From: Sporosarcina sp. ACRSL
GTDB lineage: Bacteria > Bacillota > Bacilli > Bacillales_A > Planococcaceae
Assembly (NCBI RefSeq): GCF_022346605.1
Contig: NZ_JAKRNT010000013.1
Coordinates: 1-64,000, forward strand
Direction of reading: 5' to 3'
DNA: 64,000 nt
Shown here: positions 42,995 to 51,304 of the stretch, piece by piece
How positions within the stretch are numbered: position 1 is the stretch's first letter
Layout of the letters: each line of letters begins with the position of its first letter
Notes under the pieces: generated by a model
The model's input: only the letters and a program-made list of their open reading frames with translations
Databases searched by the model: none
Told to the model about the DNA's origin: nothing
Program-made: the position numbers and the translations under genes

Positions 42995-44407
42995 TTATGC
43001 GAGCGTTGAATTGGCCACTTTCATAATATGTCTTCCGCCGTAAACAATCCGCTCAATGTCCCTGTTTTTATTTTCAATGAACTGCAAGATGCCTTCATTT
43101 TCCTCTGTAAATACATTGTTTCCGATATAAGTCAGCTTTCTCACAACTTCATTCGATTCAACGCATAACGCGTTCCCTTGACGCGTAACTTTTACGTGCA
43201 TTCCTTCGACGGACGTATAAATCCCTTCAAATTTCAGCAATTCCTCTTCCGCAATTTCTTTCTTTTCGAAAGTCACATAAGAAGCATGAAAGTCCCTTCC
43301 CTCAATCACATTCATGGCACTCATCAACAAATCGCCTGCTGGCACATCCGATACATTCGTCAAAATGACGCCCGCTTTTTTCTTCTCGATAATGGCGCAC
43401 ATATAGGAAGAAACCCCTTTTAATCCGCCCCCATGACTGATCAACGTCGATCCAAAATAATCTGGAACGATCCTTAGCCCGTAGCCATAGCATCTGCCAG
43501 GCTCATACTCAATATGAGGGTGAATCATTTGCGCGACACTTTCTTTCGATAATATCTGGACGCCATCGACGACGCCTTCATTCCAATACAGTTCCAAGTA
43601 TCGGAGAATGTCATTTGCCGTTGATTTCAAATAGCCGACCGCGCGCATCGACGGCGCATCCCACCAAAGAGGTGCTTCGTATACATGCGAACCGTCTTTC
43701 GCTTTCATGTAAAGAGTCGTCACGTCTTCTTTTTCTTCCAACAGCCGCATATCGAAAAAGCTGTTGGTCATGCCTGCTGGCTTTACTATGTTTTCCTCAA
43801 TGAACTCCTCATAAGGCTGTCCGGAAACCCTGCTAATAATGACACCGAGCAGTCCATACGAGTCATTCGAATAACTGTAAAAGCGCCCCGGTTCGCCGAG
43901 CCATTCAAAATCATCGGTCGCCATGAAGGCAAGCATTTCGTCATACGTCTCGATATGCGGCCCTGGATTATTCAACAAATCCAATCCATAATCTTTCGCA
44001 GAAGGATCTTGCTCAATGCTATTTTTGCGCGCATAGACATGCGTCGCAAGCGGCGGATAACCCGCCGTATGGGTCATGAGATGATGGAGTGTAATCTGCT
44101 CCACTTGCCCGCCCGACGCCTTCAACTCCGGTAAATAGTCGACAATTTTATCATGCACCGACAACTTCCCGGCCTCTTGCAACTTCATGATGCCAGCACT
44201 CGTGAACGACTTCGTCATCGATGCGATCCCAAAAACCGTATCCCCCGTTACCGGCAGCTGCTTCTCCACATTCCGATACCCGAATCCCTTTTCATACACG
44301 CTCTGCCCGTCCTCAGCAATGCCGATCATCGCCCCCGGAATCAAATGCTTCCCAACATACTCTTGCGCATATGCCTCAAACGGCTTTAATGCTATTGTCT
44401 CTCCCAT
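42995..44407 (-). CDS. serine hydrolase, class C beta-lactamase/PBP-like
   Basis: 470 residues. Nucleophile motif SMTK (about 63-66, in FGIASMTKSFTSAGIM) and YSN (in FYSYSNDSYGLLG) are present, and HGGGLKGVSS stands for the third motif, as in class C-type esterases and peptidases. A small beta domain follows (about 380-470, FEGIYTSVEGMHVKVTRQG). No signal peptide is seen, so the protein may be cytoplasmic. Probably an esterase or D-amino peptidase rather than a resistance enzyme. ATG after GGGGG. Confidence 0.87.
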   Translation of the reverse strand: MGETIALKPFEAYAQEYVGKHLIPGAMIGIAEDGQSVYEKGFGYRNVEKQLPVTGDTVFGIASMTKSFTSAGIMKLQEAGKLSVHDKIVDYLPELKASGGQVEQITLHHLMTHTAGYPPLATHVYARKNSIEQDPSAKDYGLDLLNNPGPHIETYDEMLAFMATDDFEWLGEPGRFYSYSNDSYGLLGVIISRVSGQPYEEFIEENIVKPAGMTNSFFDMRLLEEKEDVTTLYMKAKDGSHVYEAPLWWDAPSMRAVGYLKSTANDILRYLELYWNEGVVDGVQILSKESVAQMIHPHIEYEPGRCYGYGLRIVPDYFGSTLISHGGGLKGVSSYMCAIIEKKKAGVILTNVSDVPAGDLLMSAMNVIEGRDFHASYVTFEKKEIAEEELLKFEGIYTSVEGMHVKVTRQGNALCVESNEVVRKLTYIGNNVFTEENEGILQFIENKNRDIERIVYGGRHIMKVANSTLA

Positions 44408-44490
44408 GTAAATCCCCCAGTTCGTATGTTTATTACTAAAGTTATTCGCCGAAATCGCTAATTTCCCTCTTTTCTAGTCGTGCGTCTACA

Positions 44491-44623
44491 AGAAACGCAT
44501 AAATCTTTAATTTCACGCATAAAACGTTTTAAAAGTCCATAAACCGCGATATTGACGCATAACTCCGCGAATACGCGAATAAATTGCCGTACATACGCAT
44601 AAACTCGCATAATTACGCATAAG
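44491..44623. repeat. 20-nt-period repeat array C (ACGCATAAA core)
   Basis: CATAAA or one-base variants begin at 44498, 44518, 44538, 44558, 44578 (AATAAA), 44598 and 44618, all 20 nt apart, with an additional copy at 44608 in half-register (10 nt). The extended core ACGCATAA is the same as in array A, although the two arrays are 20 kb apart. Confidence 0.85.
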
Positions 44624-44681
44624 CCTTATCTTTTAAGGATATACTGCTGTGCAACTGTCCTTGATAATGGCTTGAAGTATG

Positions 44682-44770
44682 TTATCACCGCTTTGGCGGG
44701 CGTTATCACCGACTTGACGCAGTTTATCACCGACCCTCGAGGGTTTATCACCGATTCGAACGAATCTCGA
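44682..44770. repeat. 21-nt-period repeat array D (TTATCACCG core with palindromic spacers)
   Basis: TTATCACCG begins at 44682, 44703, 44724 and 44745, exactly 21 nt apart. The 12-nt segments between cores are self-complementary or nearly so: ACCCTCGAGGGT and ATTCGAACGAAT are perfect palindromes, and ACTTGACGCAGT keeps ACT/AGT ends. On the minus strand the core reads CGGTGATAA. The array follows array C after about 60 nt. Confidence 0.88.
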
Positions 44771-44784
44771 TGATTAGAACTGAA

Positions 44785-44815
44785 AAAACCAGATGAGGAA
44801 GCATCCTCACCTGGC
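44785..44815 (-). terminator. intrinsic terminator of the class A-like hydrolase gene
   Basis: On the minus strand CCAGGTGAGG and CCTCATCTGG form a 10-bp stem, followed by six T. Confidence 0.85.
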
Positions 44816-45607
44816 ATACGAATACACATCGCTGCCTATTTGCGCAATCATATCACGCGCCTCATCTTCCCGACATCCTTTGGACAGCACGGTAACGGCC
44901 ATGCAAAGGCCACGCACATAAAGTAGCCCACACTCATGCATAATTCCTTCGACATAGCCCGTTTTCCCGGCAATCTCCCAATCTGGAATGGCACCAACAA
45001 TTGGATTATTAGTAGCAGGCAAATTGTCCTTCAAGCCATTTGAAAGCTGCTGTTGCTTCATAATGCGGACCATCTGTTCAGAAGCATGCCGCGACACACA
45101 CTCCCCGCGAGCCATAAGTGTCAATAAAGAAGTTATGTCAGATGCTGTAATTTCATTGCTATGGATCCGATTTGCTTGGACAATCATTAATTTATGATGA
45201 AGTTTACTTTGCTCCATCCCGAGTTCGTTCATGAAAGCCTGAATCTTTTCCATCCCGATTAACTCAATCAACATATTTGTTGCGGTATTATCACTTTGGA
45301 TAATCATCAATGTCACTAAATCATAAATCGGCAATTCGATGCCTGGTGACATGAACTGCAATACACCACTGCCACCGACTATATCTTCCCTTCGCAACGG
45401 CAGACGGTCTCCTAAGCAGATGTCTCCTTCTTCCGCCGTTGCAAATACCGCCGCCATGATGGGGACTTTGATGATGCTTGCTGCGTAAAAGGCTTCATTT
45501 CCATTCAACGAAAACGAGGAGTCGTCACGTAGATCTTTCACTGCTACCGACCATGTCCCCTTCGCGTTCTTTAAACAGGCTTCGATACTCTCTTGCAATC
45601 TATTCAT
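44807..45607 (-). CDS. serine hydrolase, class A beta-lactamase-like fold
   Basis: 266 residues. SIIK (Ser44-Lys47), SDN (105-107) and KTG (215-217) are the three active-site motifs of class A. The omega-loop Glu needed for deacylation is not apparent (the region before NEITASDITSLL has no ExxLN), and there is no signal peptide. A true beta-lactamase is therefore unlikely; a peptidase or esterase role is possible. The ATG directly follows the stop of the upstream SRPBCC gene, so translation is probably coupled. Confidence 0.85.
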   Translation of the reverse strand: MNRLQESIEACLKNAKGTWSVAVKDLRDDSSFSLNGNEAFYAASIIKVPIMAAVFATAEEGDICLGDRLPLRREDIVGGSGVLQFMSPGIELPIYDLVTLMIIQSDNTATNMLIELIGMEKIQAFMNELGMEQSKLHHKLMIVQANRIHSNEITASDITSLLTLMARGECVSRHASEQMVRIMKQQQLSNGLKDNLPATNNPIVGAIPDWEIAGKTGYVEGIMHECGLLYVRGLCMAVTVLSKGCREDEARDMIAQIGSDVYSYAR

Positions 45608-46537
45608 TTAATGAACCAAGGATGCTCGCAATGTCGTAATGCCATTTTCCAAGTACCCTTTCATGCAAGTGAGCATATACACCCAACCTTCTTTTTGCCC
45701 CAACATTTTAGCAACGATATCAGGGTCATCAGCTTTCAATCCGGATTCGGTCACTACAATAATAGTAGCGCCTTCCGTCTCCTCAAATGTCAATGTGACT
45801 GTCGTCTCTCCCCATTCGAAGACAATTTCTTTGTTTTCCTCAACCTTCAAGACATGGATATCCCCTTCGGCTCCATATTCCTCGTACCGCCAAGTGATCG
45901 TCTTGCCTTGTTCTACTCTGCTCGTACCTGAAGAAAACCAGTACCCGCCCATTTTCTCAGGATCCGCAATCGCCTCAAACACGTCACTTGCCGGTTTATT
46001 AATTTTCATTTTTGTTGTAATGTCAGTATTCATTTTAGATAACTTCCTTTCCGTAATTTTGGATGTAATTTCCTTAACCATTGGTTCGACATAAGACACT
46101 ACGTAAACGATATGATCAAGGCATGCTAAGCCATATAGGGTAGGCTTTTTGTCCGGGTAATCAAAGACCGACAAATTAGGCGACAAGAAATCTTTCTTCA
46201 AATACGCCATAAATGACGATTCCGTATAAATACGAAACGCGTCTCCCCTAAACGAATCCCGGTCATTCCAGCGTGTATGATCATCTACCGCCACTAAAAA
46301 GGTGACATAATAAGGAAAATCGATTTGGTAAGTCGTCACGGCCACATCAGGGTGTGGGTGCACCCGCAGATGCCAACCACTCTTCGCTTTATTCACAATG
46401 AATCGCAAGTTGAGCCCTTCATTTCTTGGGACACCCACCTGTTCAAATGAAATCAAATAGCCAGTCTCATTCACCAAGTCCTCAAACGTCAAACCTCCAC
46501 CCCCAATTGTTACCACCTGTATGTATTCGTTCCCCAA
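45608..46537 (-). CDS. SRPBCC/AHSA1 domain fused to an unrecognised N-terminal domain
   Basis: The open frame codes for about 309 residues from a TTG at 46537 (GAAGGG upstream, TATAAT at 46571-46576 as -10). The C-terminal 141 residues (from Met at 46033: MNTDITTKMKINKPASDVFE) are a typical START/AHSA1-like lipid-binding fold of normal stand-alone length, and that Met has its own AAAGGAAG. The N-terminal about 168 residues (GWHLRVHPHPDVAVTTYQID, YVTFLVAVDDHTRW) look like a soluble domain but are not recognised. Either this is a fusion, or a stop was lost between two genes, or both products are made. The N-terminal start is uncertain. Confidence 0.6.
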   Translation of the reverse strand: MGNEYIQVVTIGGGGLTFEDLVNETGYLISFEQVGVPRNEGLNLRFIVNKAKSGWHLRVHPHPDVAVTTYQIDFPYYVTFLVAVDDHTRWNDRDSFRGDAFRIYTESSFMAYLKKDFLSPNLSVFDYPDKKPTLYGLACLDHIVYVVSYVEPMVKEITSKITERKLSKMNTDITTKMKINKPASDVFEAIADPEKMGGYWFSSGTSRVEQGKTITWRYEEYGAEGDIHVLKVEENKEIVFEWGETTVTLTFEETEGATIIVVTESGLKADDPDIVAKMLGQKEGWVYMLTCMKGYLENGITTLRASLVH

Positions 46538-46614
46538 CGAAGAAAACCCTTCAATAAATCGATAACTTGCATTATAGTAAACTATAAGAAAATTATAGAC
46601 GAAGGTGCTTACAA

Positions 46615-47514
46615 ATGGAAATGACAATACGCCCTACTCAAGAACAGTTGCATCACTGGATCGACAAATATGTACCGGAAAAAGATTTATTTTTCATGAA
46701 AGAAAGCGATATGGCCGCCTATGAAAATGAGTTATCGGGAACGTTGGTGTTTCCCAAAAACGAGTTTTTCAAGCATTCATCCTACAACAGCATTCAGATG
46801 GTAAATAGCTATATGTATTGGAACCTCTCGAAAAATATAGACTATGTCATCGTCGCGCATCCTAATTGGGTCGATTCAATGCCGCGGAACAAAAAAGAAG
46901 CGCTTTTCAAATTGCAAGTTGTAATGGGAAGAGGGTTGGCTGGCCCGCTGTCCTACTTGACCGACGATAATTTATTCCCTGAGGAATATATCATTGAAGT
47001 GGACGGTGAGCGGTTTGGCATTCTTCAAAGGATGATGTGGCTTGCGCTGCCGTATACACTTAAAGAGGAGATCATTTGCAGAACAGCTCAGCTTTACGAT
47101 GAATGGACGTCAACCCCAGCGCCTGCCGAATTGCCTTCCCACTTGGAAAAGTACGCGAATTCGTTCTCGACGAATCCCGGAGCAAATTGTCTCGCAGCCA
47201 CATTGTATGCCATCAGTTTCCATCCCGAGGAGGAAGAGTGGATCATCCACGAGTGGGTGCACGGCGAAACCTTTGCACGGAAGCTAACACAAGCTGGCTA
47301 TTTCAATGTCGACGATTCTATAAAAGGCGGAGATGTCGTCGTATGGGTGAACGAGGAAGCAATCATTCAACACGCCGCCTATTGCATCGATGGACAGTTA
47401 TTTTTCAATAAAAACGGCCAGACGTTTTTCAATCCTTGGAAGATTGTTCATTGGCAAGAGCTCGAGGAGGAGTGGAAGAAGTTCACACCTTGCGTCTATC
47501 GAAGAGATACCTAA
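46615..47514 (+). CDS. hypothetical protein, possible papain-like fold
   Basis: 299 residues, ATG after GAAGGTG. The N-terminal half (about 1-180) is unrecognised. The C-terminal part has a Cys at a helix start (NPGANCLAATLYAIS) and a later His strand (IIQHAAYCIDGQLFFNKNGQ), the order Cys...His...Asn seen in NlpC/CHAP-like hydrolases. Assigning catalysis is inference. No signal peptide. Divergent from the SRPBCC gene; terminator follows. Confidence 0.65.
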   Translation: MEMTIRPTQEQLHHWIDKYVPEKDLFFMKESDMAAYENELSGTLVFPKNEFFKHSSYNSIQMVNSYMYWNLSKNIDYVIVAHPNWVDSMPRNKKEALFKLQVVMGRGLAGPLSYLTDDNLFPEEYIIEVDGERFGILQRMMWLALPYTLKEEIICRTAQLYDEWTSTPAPAELPSHLEKYANSFSTNPGANCLAATLYAISFHPEEEEWIIHEWVHGETFARKLTQAGYFNVDDSIKGGDVVVWVNEEAIIQHAAYCIDGQLFFNKNGQTFFNPWKIVHWQELEEEWKKFTPCVYRRDT

Positions 47515-47518
47515 TAGA

Positions 47519-47557
47519 AACAACCCATCCGGCTCTAGGCCAAGATGGGTTGTTGTT
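47519..47557. terminator. bidirectional terminator
   Basis: AACAACCCATC and GATGGGTTGTT form an 11-bp stem between convergent genes; TTGTTC follows on plus and TTTCTATTAGG on minus. Confidence 0.75.
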
Positions 47558-47560
47558 CAT

Positions 47561-49141
47561 TCAATATCCGGAGTCCTCAGACGTCAAATTGTCAATCAAT
47601 CGATAATCATATCGTTGCAGCGGTTTTTCCGCGGGACCTTCAACCACTTCGCCTGTCGGTTTAAACCTGGATCCGTGGCATGGGCAGTCCCACGTCCTGT
47701 CGCCGCTATTCCATGAAACTTCGCATCCCATATGGGTACACGTCGTATCGACGATATGAATCTTGCCTTCATCATCTCGATATGCGCCTTTGCGGTGCCC
47801 GTCGAGCGTCACGACCTTACCTTCCCCTTTGGCAAGATCATCCGGGCTTGTATCCGGTGATTCAAGCTTCCCTTTGATTAATTGTCCGACAACGTTTGCG
47901 TTTTGGACGAGGAAATTTTTCAAGCTTGGATGCGCATAGAATCTTGATGGTGTGTACAATTTTTCAAACTTGTTTTCTTTCCCGATGACCATATCTCGCA
48001 TTAGCAATGCAGCGGCAGTGCCATTGGACATTCCCCATTTCCGGAATCCTGTTGCGATGAGGATATTTAGATTCCCTGCCGTTATTTCACCGATATAAGG
48101 CAGTTTGTCCAATGTGACCAAGTCTTGCGCCGACCATCTGTGTACAACTTTTTCTAGACCCAAAACTTCTTCGCCGAATTGTTCAAGCGTTTTATAATGC
48201 TCCATCGTCTCCACTTTGCTTTGACCGGTTTTATGGTTCTGCCCAATGATGAGAACCAATTCCTCGCCATTGTTGTCCTTAACGGAACGTAACGAACGGG
48301 TCGGTTCATCTGCACTGAGGTACATGCCAGAAGGAAATTCTTTTTTCGCTTTCACAGCAAGCGCATATGAACGGTCTGCATACATCCTTGTCGAATATAG
48401 ACCCGTTCCCTCATAAAACGGAAAATGCGTACAAATCAACACATGCTTCGCCGTGATCCGCTTCTCCTCACGCGTCAGCACAACAGGTCGGTCGCCCGTT
48501 TCTATATTGACAGCGACGGTACCCTCAAAGATCCGCCCACCCTTTTGTGTGAATAAATCAATCAAGTGAACTAAATATTTGGTCACGTGGAACTGGGCTT
48601 GGTTCCTCATAACGAGGACATTTTGTACATTGTCAATGTCAAAAGGAATGCCGTCGACTAATCCACCATCAATATGAAGCTTTTCATAGGCTTGCGCTTC
48701 CTTCTCAATTTTGCGGGCATATTTTTCGGAAACAGAGTAAATATACGCATCTTCGTTCGTCAGGTCACAGTCAATGTGATGCTCCTCCACTGTTTTTCTA
48801 ACGAAATCCAAAGCCTCAATATTTGCTTCATAATACATTCTCGCCGTATTTCTTCCCATATTTCGAATGAACTCATCGTAAATCAAATCATGCTGCGCTG
48901 TAATTTTCGCCGTTGTATGTCCCGTCGTCCCGTTCAACACTTTATCCGCTTCAATAACCGCTACCTTTAACCCTTCATTCACCAATAAATACGCAGATGT
49001 AATCCCGGTAATGCCAGCACCAACGACGATTACATCCACTTCAAGGTTTTCCTGCAAACTTGGAAAGGACGGAAAATCAACATTTGTCCTCCAAAACGGT
49101 TCCGGATTCTCCGGCAGTTTTCCATTGCTTTGACTGGTCAT
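47561..49141 (-). CDS. FAD-dependent oxidoreductase with C-terminal Rieske domain
   Basis: 526 residues. The N-terminal dinucleotide fold is VIVVGAGITGITSAYLL (about 37-53) followed by a DAO-type substrate domain. The last about 90 residues are a Rieske [2Fe-2S] domain with CTHMGC and CPCHGSRF. The arrangement matches B. subtilis YhfW-type proteins. It may transfer electrons from an amine-like substrate through FAD to the cluster; the substrate is unknown. No signal peptide. ATG with AGGAGGATAAG. Confidence 0.9.
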   Translation of the reverse strand: MTSQSNGKLPENPEPFWRTNVDFPSFPSLQENLEVDVIVVGAGITGITSAYLLVNEGLKVAVIEADKVLNGTTGHTTAKITAQHDLIYDEFIRNMGRNTARMYYEANIEALDFVRKTVEEHHIDCDLTNEDAYIYSVSEKYARKIEKEAQAYEKLHIDGGLVDGIPFDIDNVQNVLVMRNQAQFHVTKYLVHLIDLFTQKGGRIFEGTVAVNIETGDRPVVLTREEKRITAKHVLICTHFPFYEGTGLYSTRMYADRSYALAVKAKKEFPSGMYLSADEPTRSLRSVKDNNGEELVLIIGQNHKTGQSKVETMEHYKTLEQFGEEVLGLEKVVHRWSAQDLVTLDKLPYIGEITAGNLNILIATGFRKWGMSNGTAAALLMRDMVIGKENKFEKLYTPSRFYAHPSLKNFLVQNANVVGQLIKGKLESPDTSPDDLAKGEGKVVTLDGHRKGAYRDDEGKIHIVDTTCTHMGCEVSWNSGDRTWDCPCHGSRFKPTGEVVEGPAEKPLQRYDYRLIDNLTSEDSGY

Positions 49142-49261
49142 GATCTTATCCTCCTGTACTATGTACTAATGGTAGGATTCCCAATGGTTTGTGACCTAAA
49201 CATTATGGATGTTTTTTAAACGCTAGAAGGAGTGACCTCTTCGCAATAAAGGAGCCAATAG

Positions 49262-49305
49262 AAAAACGCCTATGAAACAGCGGCAGTCCACCATCTCACA
49301 GGCAT
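49262..49305 (-). terminator. intrinsic terminator of the lipoprotein gene
   Basis: On the minus strand GCCTGTGA and TCATAGGC pair around a 20-nt loop, followed by GTTTTTC. Confidence 0.7.
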
Positions 49306-49310
49306 TGTTA

Positions 49311-49793
49311 CTAGCTGATCCATATCATTTTTGATTTCGTGACTCTCCATTCGTCACCCTTTTTCCTTAGCAGCACTTCCATTCCAATTGCACCCTTAGC
49401 GGAGCGGTATTTGGAACCGGTGAAAACAACTTTAGATGTAGAGATGTCAACCTTCTCCATTCTTAACAGAACGCCGTCCAACCTCATAATTTCTTCATCA
49501 AAATACCCTTGCTCCCGAAGCTCCTCGAAAGTCGCATCCATTACATCCACATCATATTTTCTGGAAAAGTAGTCTAGAATCCCCTGTTTATCTATATCAT
49601 TCAAATCCTCAAAATTACTCAAATCGACTGCAATGAATGTCATGCTGTCATTTAGCGCCGTGTCTTCTTCCATTAACGAGTCAAGAGCCAAGCTATAAAT
49701 ACCAACGAGTGGCATCTCTTCGTTAGCAGTCCGCCCGGTATTACAAGCACCTAGTAGTAAAACCATAAAAATGAGAATCAATAGTGCTCTCAT
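49311..49793 (-). CDS. small lipoprotein, unknown function
   Basis: 160 residues. Signal MRALLILIFMVLLLGAC with lipobox LGAC (Cys17). The mature part is acidic alpha/beta with repeated strand-helix elements (MTFIAVDLSNFEDLNDIDKQ, EVLLRKKGDEWRVTKSKMI), resembling small secreted domains with a peptide-like beta sheet. Function not recognised. It lies 16 nt downstream of the DUF1572 gene on the same strand, probably in one transcript. Confidence 0.8.
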   Translation of the reverse strand: MRALLILIFMVLLLGACNTGRTANEEMPLVGIYSLALDSLMEEDTALNDSMTFIAVDLSNFEDLNDIDKQGILDYFSRKYDVDVMDATFEELREQGYFDEEIMRLDGVLLRMEKVDISTSKVVFTGSKYRSAKGAIGMEVLLRKKGDEWRVTKSKMIWIS

Positions 49794-49809
49794 GAAGTTT
49801 CGCCTCTTT

Positions 49810-50340
49810 TCATTGCCCCTTCAGCTTCTGTGCCAAATACGCGTCAGAGCCTCCCTTTGGAATGCTGAGATTTTCCCACTGCTCTCCTTTAATCTGTTTC
49901 CCGATGAACATGATTTGTCCGATATGGGCAGCGTAATGCGCCATTTGCCTTTCAATCGCGTCGATGACGGAATGGGCTTCCCCGCGAATATAGATAGTCT
50001 TTTCCAAATCCGATTCGCTCAAGTTATCGAGGGTATCCAAAAATATGCGCCAGCCGCGTTCCCAACAATCCATCAACTGTTCCTTGGACATCCGTTTCGA
50101 TTCAAATTCTTCATCCCGATTCCGGTCCGGCTTTTCACCGTCTGTCGTCATAAAATCAGTCCACCTTGAAATCATATTTCCGCTTACATGTTGAATAAGG
50201 ATAGCAATGCTGTTCGAAGCGTTGTTCATCGTCCAATAAAAGTCTTCCTCATTCAATTGGGCAAATGTCCTTTCGCCTTGCCCTTTCATTATGGCGAACC
50301 GTTCCCGTACAACACGTAAATACTCTTTTCCAATCGACAT
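49810..50340 (-). CDS. DinB-like protein (DUF1572)
   Basis: 176 residues of the DinB four-helix-bundle superfamily, DUF1572 type. It has an N-terminal metal-site His (NSIAILIQHVSGNM) and a C-terminal HxxxH-type element (QMAHYAAHIGQIMFIGKQ). Related proteins are metal-dependent thiol S-transferases or of unknown role. Start at 50340 uses GGGGG nine nt upstream. First gene of a two-gene unit with a lipoprotein. Confidence 0.82.
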   Translation of the reverse strand: MSIGKEYLRVVRERFAIMKGQGERTFAQLNEEDFYWTMNNASNSIAILIQHVSGNMISRWTDFMTTDGEKPDRNRDEEFESKRMSKEQLMDCWERGWRIFLDTLDNLSESDLEKTIYIRGEAHSVIDAIERQMAHYAAHIGQIMFIGKQIKGEQWENLSIPKGGSDAYLAQKLKGQ

Positions 50341-50406
50341 AACCCATGCCCCCTTTTGATACTGTATTCGATTCAAGCTAGAAAATATCCTTAATTAAGC
50401 TAAATG

Positions 50407-50424
50407 TGAATGAATAATCATTCA
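50407..50424. promoter_or_regulatory. FadR-type operator (TGAATGA-N4-TCATTCA)
   Basis: The perfect palindrome TGAATGAATAATCATTCA equals the B. subtilis FadR box as I recall it (TGAATGAMTANTCATTCA). It lies about 50 nt upstream of the TTG start of the MBL-fold gene and touches a TATTAT/TATGAT -10-like stretch, so binding would block transcription. FadR is relieved by long-chain acyl-CoA. Confidence 0.7.
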
Positions 50425-50474
50425 TATTATGATAGTCTACTAGTAAGTAAACGTAACGATAAGGAGGGAAGCTC

Positions 50475-51290
50475 TTGTTCCTGAAAACAAAGTCAACCCA
50501 AGATGAAGTTAGCAACGTTCGATTTGTAAATGGAGTTGTTCAATTGAACAGCGTCAAATTAAATGTATATTGTTTTGAAACGGATGGGGTGTTAATTGAC
50601 ACCGGGTCACAATCAGTAGCAGAGGAATTTAAACCATTTTTTGCCCAGGCAGATATTGACCAAGTCGTCATCACCCACGCCCATGAAGATCATACGGGCG
50701 GCGCACAGTTCTTGCAAACAGAATATGGGCTTCCTATTTTCATGAATGAAATGGCGATTGAAGAATGTGCCCAAAAAGCATACTATCCCCTATACCGGAA
50801 ATATTTTTGGGGAGCGCGTCGCCCTTTTGAGGCTCGTCCAATCGGAGAAACATTCAAATCGAGAAACGCAGATTGGACTGTCATTCCGACGCCAGGACAT
50901 GCAAAGGATCATCTCGCTTTTCTGAATAACGAAACGGGACAACTGTTTTCCGGAGACTTATATGTGCACCCAAAAACGAAAGTCATTTTACGGGATGAGA
51001 GCATTCCTACCATTATCAGTTCTATTGAAAAGACATTGTCGTATGATTTCGGGGAATTATTTTGCTGCCATGCGGGGTATGTGAAGGACGGACGCGTGGC
51101 ACTTCAGAAGAAACTTTTATATTTACAGGAACTCCGGGGGAATACACTTGCTTTGCATAAAAAAGGGTACGGAGTGCGTGAAATCCATTCGCAACTTTTC
51201 CCGAAGAAGTACCCTATCACCTATTTTTCATTTGGGGAATGGAATTCAATCCATATTAACCGATCGATTGTGAATGAAGGAAATGAGTAA
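50475..51290 (+). CDS. MBL-fold metallo-hydrolase under a FadR-type operator
   Basis: 271 residues. The metallo-beta-lactamase signature is THAHEDHTGG (HxHxDH), followed by the later His in IPTPGHAKDHLAF, the Asp in FSGDLYVHP and a C-terminal His (FCCHAGYV), enough for a dinuclear metal site. Members hydrolyse thioesters, lactones or phosphodiesters. The palindrome upstream is a FadR-like box, so a role with acyl-CoA or a fatty-acid-derived ester is a reasonable guess. TTG start with AAGGAGGG six nt upstream. Confidence 0.85.
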   Translation: MFLKTKSTQDEVSNVRFVNGVVQLNSVKLNVYCFETDGVLIDTGSQSVAEEFKPFFAQADIDQVVITHAHEDHTGGAQFLQTEYGLPIFMNEMAIEECAQKAYYPLYRKYFWGARRPFEARPIGETFKSRNADWTVIPTPGHAKDHLAFLNNETGQLFSGDLYVHPKTKVILRDESIPTIISSIEKTLSYDFGELFCCHAGYVKDGRVALQKKLLYLQELRGNTLALHKKGYGVREIHSQLFPKKYPITYFSFGEWNSIHINRSIVNEGNE

Positions 51291-51304
51291 AGAGGGGTGG
51301 GCAT

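Noticed and set aside
44682-44753. DnaA-box cluster
   Set aside because: TTATCACCG differs from the DnaA consensus TTATNCACA in the second half, and no dnaA, dnaN or AT-rich unwinding region is nearby.
50475-51290. Beta-lactamase resistance gene
   Set aside because: The MBL fold is generic, there is no signal peptide, and the operator suggests lipid-related regulation.
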